This document shows, piece after piece, positions 50,257 through 60,128 of a stretch of DNA of 64,000 bases (its first letter is position 1; each line of letters opens with the position of its first letter). Origin of the DNA: Candidatus Defluviilinea proxima (GTDB lineage Bacteria > Chloroflexota > Anaerolineae > Anaerolineales > Villigracilaceae). The notes below the pieces were generated by a model. It made no database searches and had not been told where the DNA came from. It worked only from the letters and a program-made list of their open reading frames with translations. The stretch lies in assembly GCA_016721115.1 (NCBI GenBank), contig JADKIW010000001.1:1131501-1195500 (forward strand). Reading direction: 5' to 3'. The translations under genes were made by a program, and so were the position numbers.

Positions 50257-51264
50257 CTAGCCCAACAAAACTTCCAAATATTTATCCACCATCATGTCCA
50301 GCCCTAAATTTTTCTCTGCCTGTTTCCGCGCAGACGTTCTGAAATGTGACTGGTTCCGCAGAACTTCCACAGATGCATCTGCAAGTGACTCGACATCCGG
50401 TGACTCAATCTTCCACGGGTTGCTTCCATACGAAACAACACGACCTGAATCACCGAGTACCAATTCTTTCAACGCGCCGGTGTCGAATGCCACAACCGGG
50501 AGCCCGCAAGCCATTGCTTCGATCACAGAATTGGGGCAAGCCGCGTTTAGATCTGCGGAAAAGAATATATGTGCTGAACGGTCGATTTCTGGAATTTGTT
50601 CCCGTGGCACACTTCCAACCCATTGGATGGAAATGTGAGTTTTAGATTCCACTTGTTTTCGATGTTCATCTGATATCTTGCCTACGACCATCAGTTGTAC
50701 AGGTAAAGTATGTTTCCCTTGCAGAATTTCAGTGAGACGAATGGCATTGTCGAGCCCCATTTCGTAGCCATCGCCAAGATTCCCTTCCACGAGGAGCAAC
50801 TTGTATGGTGGGTTTGCTGGCGTTTCGCCTGACGAATACGTTTTCAAATCCACACCATTATGGATCACGCTAAACGGTACGCGTGTCTTGCCATACCAAT
50901 CCTCCCACCACTTGCGGGAGAATTCAGATTGGTAAATGATCTTTGTGGCAATGCGCGAACGGATGAAGGCCAAATTCAAGTTGCCGTATTCAGCACGCAA
51001 ATAATGTTTAAGCCCCGTGTTGCACTTCTTGTGAACCCAGTTGATCCCGTCGAGGCGTTGCACGATTCGCTGTCCGCGTGAACGAGCTTTCCATAACGGA
51101 AGCAGGTGTCGGGTTCCAGCGAGAACGAGGGTTGCATCCGCTGGTTCAGTTAGATCACGAGTCACATCTACACCGCGGGCACGTAATCCATCTTCAAATT
51201 TAAGTCGAAAAGATGCGCCTCCTGCGAGGCCATCTACTTTGGGTATGATACGAATTTTGGACAT
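50257..51264 (-). CDS. GT4-family glycosyltransferase
   Basis: The 335-residue GT-B enzyme has a simplified N-terminal half (RIIPKVDGLAGGASFRLK, HKKCNTGLKHYLRAEYG) and a clear C-terminal donor domain: VIHNGVDLKTYS, LLVEGNLGDGYEMGLDNAIR, LMVVGKISDEHR, IQWVGSVPREQIPE, and FSADLNAACPNSVIEAMACG (the E-x7-E region). It probably adds sugars to a surface polysaccharide or glycolipid. It is the first gene of the operon with the NTF2-like and second GT4 genes. Confidence 0.85.
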   Translation of the reverse strand: MSKIRIIPKVDGLAGGASFRLKFEDGLRARGVDVTRDLTEPADATLVLAGTRHLLPLWKARSRGQRIVQRLDGINWVHKKCNTGLKHYLRAEYGNLNLAFIRSRIATKIIYQSEFSRKWWEDWYGKTRVPFSVIHNGVDLKTYSSGETPANPPYKLLLVEGNLGDGYEMGLDNAIRLTEILQGKHTLPVQLMVVGKISDEHRKQVESKTHISIQWVGSVPREQIPEIDRSAHIFFSADLNAACPNSVIEAMACGLPVVAFDTGALKELVLGDSGRVVSYGSNPWKIESPDVESLADASVEVLRNQSHFRTSARKQAEKNLGLDMMVDKYLEVLLG

Positions 51265-51325
51265 GAGTTCATTATAACGTTTGTGCCGAAGTCATATCTG
51301 TGGTTAAATTGTGGCGGAGGCCGTG

Positions 51326-52729
51326 ATGACCAAACCCGATCCTGAATTTGTCGCGTTTCTGAGGGATTATCCTACCTATCCCACAACACATATTATTGAT
51401 GACCTGCGCGCGGTTGAATATGCACGCCTTGATCTGGGTGGACATATTTATCTTGATTACACGGGTGGCGGGTTATATGCTGAGTCTCAATTGCGTCGTC
51501 ATCACCGCCTGCTTGCCGAGCATGTGTTCGGTAATCCACACTCGACCAACCCTACATCACAGGCCGCCACGCAACTCGTTGAACATGCGCGTGAATATGT
51601 GTTGAAATTTTTTAATGCTGACCCCGATGAATACATTGCAGTCTTTACTTCGAATGCCAGCGGTGCATTGAAGTTGATCGGCGAGTCATATCCGTTTGCG
51701 AATGGTCGTTATCTTTTGACGTTCGATAATCATAATTCTGTAAATGGGATTCGCGAATTTGCACATGCGCGTGGCGGGACAGTTTCCTATATTCCCGTTG
51801 CTTTGCCAGATATGCGCGTTGACGCCTCACAACTGGACCGTGAGCTGTCTCAGCCTTCGAAGAACGGATACAACCTTTTTGCTTATCCCGCTCAATCCAA
51901 CTTCTCATCTGTAAAACATCCACTCGAATGGATCGCGAAGGCACATGAAAACGGCTGGGATGTTTTGCTTGACGCCGCCGCATTTGTCCCCACCAATCCG
52001 TTGGACTTAAGCAAATTCAAACCGGACTTTGTGCCGATCTCGTTCTATAAAATGTTTGGCTATCCAACAGGTATTGGTGCATTGCTTGTGCGCAAAACAG
52101 CGATGGGGAAGTTGCATCGTCCGTGGTTTGCAGGTGGTACGATCACTGTCGCTTCAGTACAGGGCGATAAGTACTACATGGCTGACGGTGCATCTGCTTT
52201 TGAAGATGGAACGATAGATTACCTCAATATCCCTGCTATTGAGATCGGACTCAAGCATATCGAATCAATTGGTTACGATGTGATTCGTGAACGTGTCCAT
52301 TGCTTGACGGGTTGGTTGCTCAATAACCTTGTGTCGCTGAAACACAGCACCGGAGTTCCGTTGGTACGACTCTATGGTCCAACTCAAATGGGCGAACGAG
52401 GTGGCGCGGTCACCGTCAATTTTTACGATAAGAACAATAACGCCATTGATCATCGTTCCATTGAGGAACAGGCGAACAAAGTCAACATCTCCTTGCGGAC
52501 GGGATGCTTCTGTAATCCCGGCGCTGGGGAGGTGGCGCTTGAAATTTCCCGCGTAGAATTGGATGTGTGCTTTACCCAGCCAAGTCACGAAGACCGCTTG
52601 AGTATTGACGATTTCCGTCTGTGCATTGACGGCAAATCAAGTGGGGCAGTCCGCATTTCGGTGGGGATGGTCACAAATTTCAACGATATTCAGGGCTTTT
52701 TGGCCTTTGCGAAGGGTTTATTGGCCTGA
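51326..52729 (+). CDS. Class V aminotransferase-fold protein, MOCOS N-terminal type
   Basis: Start at 51326 (MTKPDPEFV), with GGAGG five bases upstream. The 467-residue PLP enzyme has YLDYTGGGLYAESQL, FGNPHSTNPTSQAA, VFTSNASGALKLIGESYPF (19 residues), QSNFSSVKHPLEW, and the PLP-Lys region SFYKMFGYPTGIGALLVR. A Cys-containing loop RTGCFCNPGAGE carries the persulfide Cys of molybdenum cofactor sulfurases. The C-terminal MOSC domain of full MOCOS is absent, so it may be a cysteine desulfurase-like enzyme or act with a separate MOSC protein. It lies upstream of rpoC but is unrelated in function. Confidence 0.85.
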   Translation: MTKPDPEFVAFLRDYPTYPTTHIIDDLRAVEYARLDLGGHIYLDYTGGGLYAESQLRRHHRLLAEHVFGNPHSTNPTSQAATQLVEHAREYVLKFFNADPDEYIAVFTSNASGALKLIGESYPFANGRYLLTFDNHNSVNGIREFAHARGGTVSYIPVALPDMRVDASQLDRELSQPSKNGYNLFAYPAQSNFSSVKHPLEWIAKAHENGWDVLLDAAAFVPTNPLDLSKFKPDFVPISFYKMFGYPTGIGALLVRKTAMGKLHRPWFAGGTITVASVQGDKYYMADGASAFEDGTIDYLNIPAIEIGLKHIESIGYDVIRERVHCLTGWLLNNLVSLKHSTGVPLVRLYGPTQMGERGGAVTVNFYDKNNNAIDHRSIEEQANKVNISLRTGCFCNPGAGEVALEISRVELDVCFTQPSHEDRLSIDDFRLCIDGKSSGAVRISVGMVTNFNDIQGFLAFAKGLLA

Positions 52730-52756
52730 TTCTCGGATTCTGGCTGTAGAATCTAC

Positions 52757-52784
52757 TTGACTCTCAATTTTTTCTGCGTATAAT
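52757..52784 (+). promoter_or_regulatory. rpoC promoter
   Basis: TTGACT (52757-52762), 16-bp spacer and TATAAT (52779-52784), with GCG before the -10 box. A leader of about 140 bases follows. Confidence 0.8.
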
Positions 52785-52818
52785 TCTTCCGTTGGATGAA
52801 ATTAAACGAGTAAACACT

Positions 52819-52852
52819 GCAAGCGCTTGAGAAAAACTCTCGAAGCGCTTGC
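52819..52852 (+). promoter_or_regulatory. Leader hairpin before rpoC, possible attenuator
   Basis: GCAAGCGCTT (52819-52828) and AAGCGCTTGC (52843-52852) pair perfectly, with an inner GAGA/TCTC extension, followed by the T-rich CTTTGTTTGTCTC. It could attenuate rpoC transcription. It is placed too far from the previous gene (about 90 bases, past the promoter) to be that gene's terminator. Confidence 0.6.
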
Positions 52853-52932
52853 CTTTGTTTGTCTCTTGAACACATCGACTATACGATGCTCAAGATGAAC
52901 TCGAAGCAATCTATTTTCAAGGAGAGTACCCA

Positions 52933-55900
52933 GTGGAAACCAAAGGACTGACCGCACTCCGCATCAGCCTCGCATCGCCCGCGACCATCATGTCATGGTC
53001 ATATGGCGAGGTGCTCAAGCCAGAGACCATCAATTATCGCCGCCTTCGTCCTGAAAAGGATGGCCTGTTTTGTGAAGCCATTTTTGGCCCTCAAAGAGAT
53101 TGGCAATGTTACTGCGGCAAATACAAAAACCCCCGTTACAAAGGTATTGTTTGTGACAAGTGTGGTGTTGAAGTAACACGTTCTTCCGTTCGTCGTGAAC
53201 GCATGGGGCACATTGCATTAGCTACACCTGTTGCACATATTTGGTATACCCGCCGCATCCCTTCCTATTTGGGTATGTTGTTGGATATCTCGCGCCGCAA
53301 CCTTGACCGCGTGTTGTACTTCGCGCAATACATCGTAACCTATGTAGATGAAGACGCCCGCAATAAGGCTCTCAAGCGTCTCGAAGATGAGATCTCTGTT
53401 TCAGAGCGTGAGCAGGCCGCCGGAGTCAATTCCAAGATCGCCGAGATCAAGACCAAGCGCGATCACACCATCAGCGACATCAACCAGAAACGCACAAATC
53501 TCGAACAAAATTACGACGAAGTCATTGCCGAAAAGCTTGACCCGGTCATCAAGGAAGGCCAGAAACTCGAGAAGGTTCTCCAGGACCAGATGGGTGAAGC
53601 CGCCAAGAAAGCGATCGTCTTTGAATTGACGAGCGAGAAGATACTTGACGCTGGTGACAAGGTTTCCACCAAGCATATTTCCCAGGTGCAGAAGATCGTT
53701 AAGAGCAAACTTGAAGCGCTCGAAAACGAACTGAAGGATCAACGCGCCAAGGAATTGGAAACGCTTAAGATGGAAGCTGGCCGCGTCAAAGCGGACGCTG
53801 AAATGCAGATGGAAGCTCTCCGGTCTCAACTTGAAGAACAGACTTCCGTTTCATCCAATCAATCCTCCCGCCAACGCGATGAGCTGTTGGAACTCCGCCC
53901 CTTCACCTTTATCAGTGAGATTCGATATCGTGAACTCAAGCAACGCTGGGGTCAGGTTTTCCGCGCTGATATGGGTGCTGAAGCGTTCTACGATATTCTC
54001 GAACGCCTCGATCTCGACAAATTGGCTGAAGAACTCTGGCACGAAGTAAAAACCACCAAGTCCAAGCAGAAGCGCAAGAAGGCCACGACTCGTCTAAAGG
54101 TTGTGGAAGCGTTTAAACGCTCGGGCAACCGTCCTGAGTGGATGATCCTGACCATTCTTCCGGTAATCCCTCCGGACCTGCGCCCCATGGTGCAGTTGGA
54201 TGGTGGCCGTTTCGCTACATCTGACCTCAACGATCTGTATCGCCGTGTGATCAACCGCAACAATCGCTTGAAGAGACTTCTCGAACTCGGCGCGCCGGAT
54301 GTCATCATCCGCAACGAGAAGCGTATGTTGCAGGAAGCTGTTGACAGTCTCATTGATAACTCACAGCGTGGTAAGGCTCTTTCCCGCCGTGGACGCCGCG
54401 AACTTAAATCCTTGAGCGATATGCTCAAAGGTAAGAAGGGTCGCTTCCGCCGCAACCTGCTCGGTAAACGCGTGGACTATTCCGGCCGTTCCGTGATCGT
54501 GGTGGGCCCGCAGTTGAAGTTGAATCAATGCGGCTTGCCCAAGAGCATGGCCCTTGAGTTATATCGTCCGTTCGTGATCGCACGCCTCGTGCAGAATGGA
54601 TATGCCGCCAACGTGAAGGGTGCGCGTCGTTTGATCGAACGCAACCGTCCCGAAGTTTGGGAAGCGTTGGAAGGCGTGATCGGCGAACGTCCCGTTTTGT
54701 TGAACCGCGCTCCGACCCTCCATCGTTTGGGTATCCAAGCTTTTGAGCCGATCCTGATCGAAGGTTCCGCGATCCAATTACATCCGCTTGTGACCACCGC
54801 TTTCAACGCGGACTTCGACGGCGATCAAATGGCTGTCCATGTTCCGCTTTCACAGAAGGCTGTGAATGAAGCGCGTTCTCTCATGCTCGCCTCCAAGAAC
54901 TTGCTCAAACCGGCTGATGGTGAGCCGATCATCTCTCCGTCCAAGGATATGGTTCTTGGTGTGTACTATTTGACCATGGCACAGAAGGCACAGCATAAAG
55001 GTGACGGCCGTGCATTTGCAACCATGGATGAAGTCGAAATGGCGTATGCGTTGGGTCAGGTGGAAGTCCACTCTGAGATCAAGATGAACGCTTATACGTG
55101 GTACGCGCCTAATGGCGACCGCTTGTCCGAACCTGAAACTCGCATCATCGAAACAACAGTTGGGCGCGTGCTCTTCAACCGGGTTCTCCCTGAAGAAGTT
55201 CAATTCGTCAACGAGAAACTCGATAAAGGTGGCGTGAAGGACCTGATCGCTGAAGTCTATGAACTTTGCGGACAGGAAAAGACAACCGATGTGGCCGATA
55301 AGATCAAGGCCATTGGTTTTGAATATGCTATGAAATCCGGCACGACCCTCGCGGTAGCCGATATTTCCATCCCGCCGGAACGCAAAGCCATCATCGACGA
55401 AGCCCTTAAAGCCGTCGAGTTGGTACAACGCGATTTCCGCCGCGGTTTGTTGACTGAACAGGAACGCAACGAACGCGAGATCGAAGTCTGGCAACAGACC
55501 ACCGATAAGGTCGGTGATGCTGTGAAGCGTCACATGGACCCCGATGGGAACCTCTCGACCATGGCAACCTCCGGCGCGACCAAGGGTGGTTTCTCCACCA
55601 TTTCGCAGTTGGCTGGTATGCGTGGTTTGATGGCTGATCCCTCCGGTCGTATCATCCCGATGCCGATTCGTTCGAACTTCCGTGAAGGTCTTACAGCGCA
55701 GGAATACTTTATTTCCACGCACGGTGCACGTAAAGGTTTGGCCGATACAGCTCTTCGTACAGCGGATGCAGGTTACCTCACCCGCCGTCTTGTAGATATT
55801 GCACAGGACATCATCATCAACGAGCATGACTGTTTCACCACCGATGGCGTGATAATCCGTCGTAAGGATGATGTGGCAGGTCAGGCCATGAGCAGTCGCT

Positions 55901-57174
55901 TGTACAGCCGTATCTTGATCGATAATGTGATTGACCCGACCACCGGTGAAGTGATCGGTGAAACCGGTGACATCATCAATTACGAAATGGCGCGCAAACT
56001 TGCTGCGACCGGTATTGCAGAGATCAAAGTTCGTTCGCCGTTGACATGCGAATTACAGCATGGCATTTGTTCCAAGTGTTACGGCATTGACCTCGGCCGT
56101 GGCACCATGGTGGAACTTGGTTCCGCAGTCGGCATTGTGGCCGCGCAGTCCATCGGTGAACCCGGTACGCAGTTGACCCTTCGTACCTTCCACACAGGTG
56201 GTGTTGCCGCCGGCGGCGCAGACATCACTACCGGTCTCCCACGCGTGGAAGAAATCTTTGAAGCGCGCAAACAGCCCAAGGGTGAAGCCTTCGTAGCAGA
56301 GATCAGCGGTACGCTCCATGTGGACCAGTCTGAAAAATATGCCGACCTTCGCGAAGTGACCATTGAGAACAGCCAGCTCGTCAGCGACGAATACAGCGTC
56401 CCTGCGGATTGGAAGTTTGAGGTCAAGGACGAGGCGGAAGTAAAAGCCGGTGACGTGTTGGCAACTTTGGACGACGCAAAGATCGTTGCCCAACATGCAG
56501 GTCGTGCCCGGGTCGAGAAAAAGGACCGTAAGGTCATCGTCTCCTACGATCAGAAAGAGTCCGTTACTTACGATATCCCGACCACCTCACGCTTGCTCGT
56601 CAAGAGCAATGAAAAGGTGGAAGCCGGTCAGCCTCTTACAGAGGGTTCGCTCAACCCGCATCGTGTGTTGAAGATCCAGGGACGTGAAGCCTGCCAGATG
56701 TACTTGATGGTTGAAGTGCAGAAGGTGTATCGCTCACAGGGCCAGAACATTCACGATAAGCACTTTGAGACCATCATCCGCAAGATGTTGAGCAAGGTGC
56801 AAGTGACCCGCCCCGGTGACGCCAAGTACTTGCCCGGTGATGTGTTGGATCGCCTTGAGATCCGCAAGGTCAACGAACAATTGCTGGCCGAAGGCAAACA
56901 ACCGGCTCGCTTCTCCGAAGTGTTGCTCGGTGTGACCAAGGCTTCTCTCAGCACAGACTCATTCCTCTCTGCATCATCCTTCCAACATACCATCAAGGTG
57001 TTGGCAGGTGCGGCCATCGGTTCAACCACTGACCCGCTTATCGGTTTGAAAGAGAACGTGATCATCGGTAAGTTGATCCCTGCAGGAACCGGCTTCGTTC
57101 ACGGACGGTTCACGGCAGAAGCTGAAGCAGGTGCCAGTGCCGAAGAACTGCCCGATGCTGAAGCGGGCGACTAA
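52933..57174 (+). CDS. rpoC: RNA polymerase beta' subunit
   Basis: The 1413-residue subunit starts at GTG with AAGGAGAG about eight bases upstream. Zinc-binding Cys59, Cys61, Cys74 and Cys77 lie in the N-terminal clamp. A long coiled-coil insertion (about residues 150-310, rich in Glu and Lys) follows, then PEWMILTILPVIPPDLRPMV and the catalytic NADFDGDQMAVH (Asp627, Asp629, Asp631). The second zinc site (CELQHGICSKCYG) is near residue 1040, and the C-terminal end is acidic. It forms the active centre of transcription with RpoB. No rpoB lies upstream; the gene has its own promoter, leader and strong terminator. Confidence 0.98.
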   Translation: METKGLTALRISLASPATIMSWSYGEVLKPETINYRRLRPEKDGLFCEAIFGPQRDWQCYCGKYKNPRYKGIVCDKCGVEVTRSSVRRERMGHIALATPVAHIWYTRRIPSYLGMLLDISRRNLDRVLYFAQYIVTYVDEDARNKALKRLEDEISVSEREQAAGVNSKIAEIKTKRDHTISDINQKRTNLEQNYDEVIAEKLDPVIKEGQKLEKVLQDQMGEAAKKAIVFELTSEKILDAGDKVSTKHISQVQKIVKSKLEALENELKDQRAKELETLKMEAGRVKADAEMQMEALRSQLEEQTSVSSNQSSRQRDELLELRPFTFISEIRYRELKQRWGQVFRADMGAEAFYDILERLDLDKLAEELWHEVKTTKSKQKRKKATTRLKVVEAFKRSGNRPEWMILTILPVIPPDLRPMVQLDGGRFATSDLNDLYRRVINRNNRLKRLLELGAPDVIIRNEKRMLQEAVDSLIDNSQRGKALSRRGRRELKSLSDMLKGKKGRFRRNLLGKRVDYSGRSVIVVGPQLKLNQCGLPKSMALELYRPFVIARLVQNGYAANVKGARRLIERNRPEVWEALEGVIGERPVLLNRAPTLHRLGIQAFEPILIEGSAIQLHPLVTTAFNADFDGDQMAVHVPLSQKAVNEARSLMLASKNLLKPADGEPIISPSKDMVLGVYYLTMAQKAQHKGDGRAFATMDEVEMAYALGQVEVHSEIKMNAYTWYAPNGDRLSEPETRIIETTVGRVLFNRVLPEEVQFVNEKLDKGGVKDLIAEVYELCGQEKTTDVADKIKAIGFEYAMKSGTTLAVADISIPPERKAIIDEALKAVELVQRDFRRGLLTEQERNEREIEVWQQTTDKVGDAVKRHMDPDGNLSTMATSGATKGGFSTISQLAGMRGLMADPSGRIIPMPIRSNFREGLTAQEYFISTHGARKGLADTALRTADAGYLTRRLVDIAQDIIINEHDCFTTDGVIIRRKDDVAGQAMSSRLYSRILIDNVIDPTTGEVIGETGDIINYEMARKLAATGIAEIKVRSPLTCELQHGICSKCYGIDLGRGTMVELGSAVGIVAAQSIGEPGTQLTLRTFHTGGVAAGGADITTGLPRVEEIFEARKQPKGEAFVAEISGTLHVDQSEKYADLREVTIENSQLVSDEYSVPADWKFEVKDEAEVKAGDVLATLDDAKIVAQHAGRARVEKKDRKVIVSYDQKESVTYDIPTTSRLLVKSNEKVEAGQPLTEGSLNPHRVLKIQGREACQMYLMVEVQKVYRSQGQNIHDKHFETIIRKMLSKVQVTRPGDAKYLPGDVLDRLEIRKVNEQLLAEGKQPARFSEVLLGVTKASLSTDSFLSASSFQHTIKVLAGAAIGSTTDPLIGLKENVIIGKLIPAGTGFVHGRFTAEAEAGASAEELPDAEAGD

Positions 57175-57193
57175 ATCCAAAACGTTGTAGTAC

Positions 57194-57230
57194 ACAAGGG
57201 CGACTATCAATAGTCGCCCTTGTCTTTTAT
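57194..57230 (+). terminator. Terminator after rpoC
   Basis: 13-bp perfect stem (ACAAGGGCGACTA) with a TCAA loop, followed by CTTTTATT. Confidence 0.92.
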
Positions 57231-57275
57231 TATGTATATCTCTTCGCAATATCCAATTCTTGTAAGGGATGATAT

Positions 57276-58142
57276 ATGAAAAACAAAAAAATACTTTTCT
57301 GTCTGTTTGTCATCGTTGTGCTTCTCATACAAGCCTGCAATCTACCTAGTGCCAATGCGACCGAAGTAGTTGACCCGATGGTCGCCGCTCAGTCGACCAT
57401 TACAGCTCTGGCCCAGACGCAACAGGCACAACTTGCGGCTATTCCCACCAATACAGCCCAACCTACTTTCACCGCGCTACCCACACTTTCACCTACACCT
57501 GAAGCAACATTCACGCCGGCCTTTACCTCCACGCCCACCTTTGCTTATGTCACGCTTTCAGAAGCGACGAATTGCCGCGTGGGCCCGGGTACTGCCTATT
57601 CATTGCTGGATACCTTCCTGGTTGGACAGACCATCGAAGTGGTTGGCAAGCATCCCTTCGACAATTACTGGTATGTTCGCAGTCCGAAGAATGCCAACGT
57701 GTATTGTTGGCTGTGGGGCGCTTACGCTACCGGTGCGAACCTCAACAACGTACCCGTCCTTACTCCGCCTCCATCACCTACACCTGCGCCTACCGGAACC
57801 TTCACCGCTGAATATGTGAACTCTGGAAAGTGTGTCAGTTGGTGGACGCGCATCAACCTGACCAACAAGGGAACTGTTCCCTTCAAATCCATGTCTGTCT
57901 CTATTAAAGATACAGTGACAGATGAAACGCGCAATTCCTCCGGTGATGGCTTTCAAGATGTAAATGCCTGTGTGCTTTCGGCCAAGGCGCCCATACTGGG
58001 ACCCGGCGATGCCTACACCATTGTTTCGCCGTCCCTCTCTGCTGATCCTGCCGGACATAAATTGAGTGTCACCATTACCCTTTGTCCCAACACTGGTCAA
58101 GGCGGGGCCTGTGTTTCGCAGACCATCGAATTCAAACCATAA
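57276..58142 (+). CDS. SH3b lipoprotein, paralogue 1
   Basis: The 288-residue protein has a signal peptide, lipobox IQAC (Cys near 21), a Thr/Pro linker (about 65-95), a bacterial SH3-type domain (about 97-160: TNCRVGPGTAYSLLDTFLVG, YWYVRSPKNANVYCWLWG) and a C-terminal beta-sandwich-like domain (about 178-288) with paired Cys residues. SH3b domains usually bind cell-wall or surface ligands. It is the first of four related proteins in this stretch and has its own terminator. Its ligand is unknown. Confidence 0.8.
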   Translation: MKNKKILFCLFVIVVLLIQACNLPSANATEVVDPMVAAQSTITALAQTQQAQLAAIPTNTAQPTFTALPTLSPTPEATFTPAFTSTPTFAYVTLSEATNCRVGPGTAYSLLDTFLVGQTIEVVGKHPFDNYWYVRSPKNANVYCWLWGAYATGANLNNVPVLTPPPSPTPAPTGTFTAEYVNSGKCVSWWTRINLTNKGTVPFKSMSVSIKDTVTDETRNSSGDGFQDVNACVLSAKAPILGPGDAYTIVSPSLSADPAGHKLSVTITLCPNTGQGGACVSQTIEFKP

Positions 58143-58158
58143 AAACAATATCGCTACA

Positions 58159-58198
58159 AAACTCCCTCGTGAAAATACTTCATGAGGGAGTTTCTTTT
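58159..58198 (+). terminator. Terminator after SH3b paralogue 1
   Basis: AAACTCCCTCGTGA pairs with TCATGAGGGAGTTT, with one G-U pair, followed by CTTTTTA. Confidence 0.9.
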
Positions 58199-58227
58199 TA
58201 TCCCATTGGCATTTTATAATGGAATGA

Positions 58228-59082
58228 ATGCCCCGCTCAACCAAACCACTGGGACTTCCCACCCGAGGCAAAACGGCCTCAAATCGCCTTCGTCGAGTCG
58301 ATAACTTTATCCTGCTCTATGAACCATCGCTTCTCACGCGGACCGATGGCCTGTTTGCTGATTCAATGTTCCTTGATCTTGGCTATGGCTTTGACCCGCG
58401 TACCACGCTCGAATCTGCCGAACGCTTTCGGCGAATGAATTCGCGGTTGAAGATCCTTGGCGTGGAGATCGATAAGGAACGGGTCGAAGCCGCGTTGCCT
58501 TATGCAGATACAAAGACATTCTTCCGCTTGGGTGGGTTCAACGTGCCGTTACAGGGTGGGGAGCATGTCCGCTTGATACGTGCGTTCAATGTGTTACGTC
58601 AATACGAGGAAAAGGATTTTGCTCCTGCGTATGAAACGCTTGCGCAATGCATATTGCCCGGTGGGTTAATGATCGAAGGGACATCGAATCCGTTCGGGAG
58701 TATCTGGTGCGCAAATCTTGCAAGGCGTGTGGAAGCAGAAAGCTTAATCCCGAATTCCCAACAGCAAGCTGTTGGAATCCAAACGCAAAAATGGAAGATG
58801 GAAGCCCTTGTGTTCAGTACCAACTTCCGGCTTGGGTTTGAGCCGGGCGATTTCCAGACGATCCTGCCAAAGAATTTGATCCATCATGTTTTGCCGGGCG
58901 AGTCCATTTATGATTTTTTCGAAGCGTGGAAAAGTTCCGCCGCAGAGATGTCATCGATGAAAACGTATGGAGCGAAGCAATGGTTCATCTCAACCGCTGA
59001 ACGAATGGCGCAACGAGGCTATGAAATTGAATCTCAACGTAAGTGGCTAACAAAAGGATACTTGATCTGGAAACTCTCTTGA
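58228..59082 (+). CDS. Methyltransferase-like protein
   Basis: A 284-residue soluble protein with a Rossmann-like core: ADSMFLDLGYGFDPRTTLES for motif I (a less common LGYGFDPRT loop), RLKILGVEIDKERVEAALPY (second strand with Glu), then LIRAFNVLRQYEEKDF and CILPGGLMIEGTS. This matches distant class I methyltransferases with a modified glycine loop, so SAM binding is likely but not certain. It is unrelated to the lipoproteins on both sides and may be a recent insert between them or a gene carried with the duplication. Confidence 0.65.
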   Translation: MPRSTKPLGLPTRGKTASNRLRRVDNFILLYEPSLLTRTDGLFADSMFLDLGYGFDPRTTLESAERFRRMNSRLKILGVEIDKERVEAALPYADTKTFFRLGGFNVPLQGGEHVRLIRAFNVLRQYEEKDFAPAYETLAQCILPGGLMIEGTSNPFGSIWCANLARRVEAESLIPNSQQQAVGIQTQKWKMEALVFSTNFRLGFEPGDFQTILPKNLIHHVLPGESIYDFFEAWKSSAAEMSSMKTYGAKQWFISTAERMAQRGYEIESQRKWLTKGYLIWKLS

Positions 59083-59127
59083 TGCCGACTTTGGTATTAT
59101 GATTGAGTAGTATTCCAAAGGAGAACT

Positions 59128-59988
59128 ATGTTGAAGAAGCGTCCCGCCAGTATTGCCTTTCTTGTTTTGTTGATCGTATCGCTTGCTTGCAGTCAGTCTG
59201 GTAACCCTGCTCCTGTACCGCTGGACCCGAATATACAAAATACTTCCATCGCGCAGACCATTGTTGCCCGTCAAACGGAGGTGGCGCTTACGAATCCACC
59301 AACGGCAACGCTCACGGCTGTGCCAGCTTCTCCTACGGTAACTGCCGGGCCAACCTTTACATTGACTCCCGATTTCACACCCACACCCTTGACTCCGCTC
59401 ATCACTGTTTCAAAGGATACGAATTGCCGCACCGGGCCGAGCGCGATCTATGAACGAGTGGGTATGTTACTGGTGGGTGAAGTCGCTGAAGTGATTGCTC
59501 GCAATAATAGCGGGGAATATTGGTACATCCGCAACCCTGATGTAGAAGGTGGGTTCTGCTGGGTCTGGGGCAAATATGCCACACTGACCGGCAATGTTTT
59601 TACCTTGTTGTTATATACGCCGGCGCCAGCACCTTCTACAGTATTCAGCGCAACTTTCGCCAGCATGAAAACCTGCACCACCTACTGGGCCAACTTCCAA
59701 TTGGAAAATCCCAGCGATGCTTTGTTCCAATCCATTTCCATTGAGTTGACTGATTCTGAGACGAATACTGTGGTCACCATGAAAAGCAACGACTTCATCG
59801 CCAATGACGATTGTAAGGCCCCCACGATCACGGATTATCTGGTCTCCGGTGGGACGACCACTGTCAGCTCAAGCCCGCTGGTGTATAACCCGAAAGGGCA
59901 TTCTCTCAACGCCCGCATCAAACTGTGTACCCTCGTGAATGAGGGCGGAACCTGCGTGACAAAGGATGTTCCCTTCAAGGCAAAATAG
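59128..59988 (+). CDS. SH3b lipoprotein, paralogue 2
   Basis: A 286-residue lipoprotein with lipobox SLAC (Cys near 21), a Thr/Pro linker, an SH3b domain (TNCRTGPSAIYERVGMLLVG, YWYIRNPDVEGGFCWVWG) and a C-terminal beta domain with Cys at TCTTYW, DDCKAP and CTLVNEGGTC. AAAGGAG precedes the ATG. It is closest to paralogue 3 in the SH3b part and like it in overall length. It is probably cell-surface exposed. Ligand unknown. Confidence 0.8.
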   Translation: MLKKRPASIAFLVLLIVSLACSQSGNPAPVPLDPNIQNTSIAQTIVARQTEVALTNPPTATLTAVPASPTVTAGPTFTLTPDFTPTPLTPLITVSKDTNCRTGPSAIYERVGMLLVGEVAEVIARNNSGEYWYIRNPDVEGGFCWVWGKYATLTGNVFTLLLYTPAPAPSTVFSATFASMKTCTTYWANFQLENPSDALFQSISIELTDSETNTVVTMKSNDFIANDDCKAPTITDYLVSGGTTTVSSSPLVYNPKGHSLNARIKLCTLVNEGGTCVTKDVPFKAK

Positions 59989-60010
59989 AAAGCTCAAGCG
60001 GATAGCTATC

Positions 60011-60045
60011 AAACCACAGTCGAACGCTCGGCTGTGGTTTTTGTT
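60011..60045 (+). terminator. Terminator after SH3b paralogue 2
   Basis: AAACCACAG pairs with CTGTGGTTT, plus an inner extension, followed by TTGTTTG. Confidence 0.88.
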
Positions 60046-60128
60046 TGCGGGTCATTTGCAGGAACATACTTAAGACACTTGGCGTCCCTACAAATAGGAT
60101 TATGATTGTTTTTGATAAAAGGAGTACC

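Noticed and set aside
52819..52852. Terminator of the MOCOS-like gene
   Set aside because: The hairpin lies downstream of a good rpoC promoter, so it belongs to the rpoC leader transcript.
54850..55827. 325-codon minus-strand open frame opposite rpoC
   Set aside because: Shadow of the highly conserved rpoC frame; no protein-like motifs or start signal.
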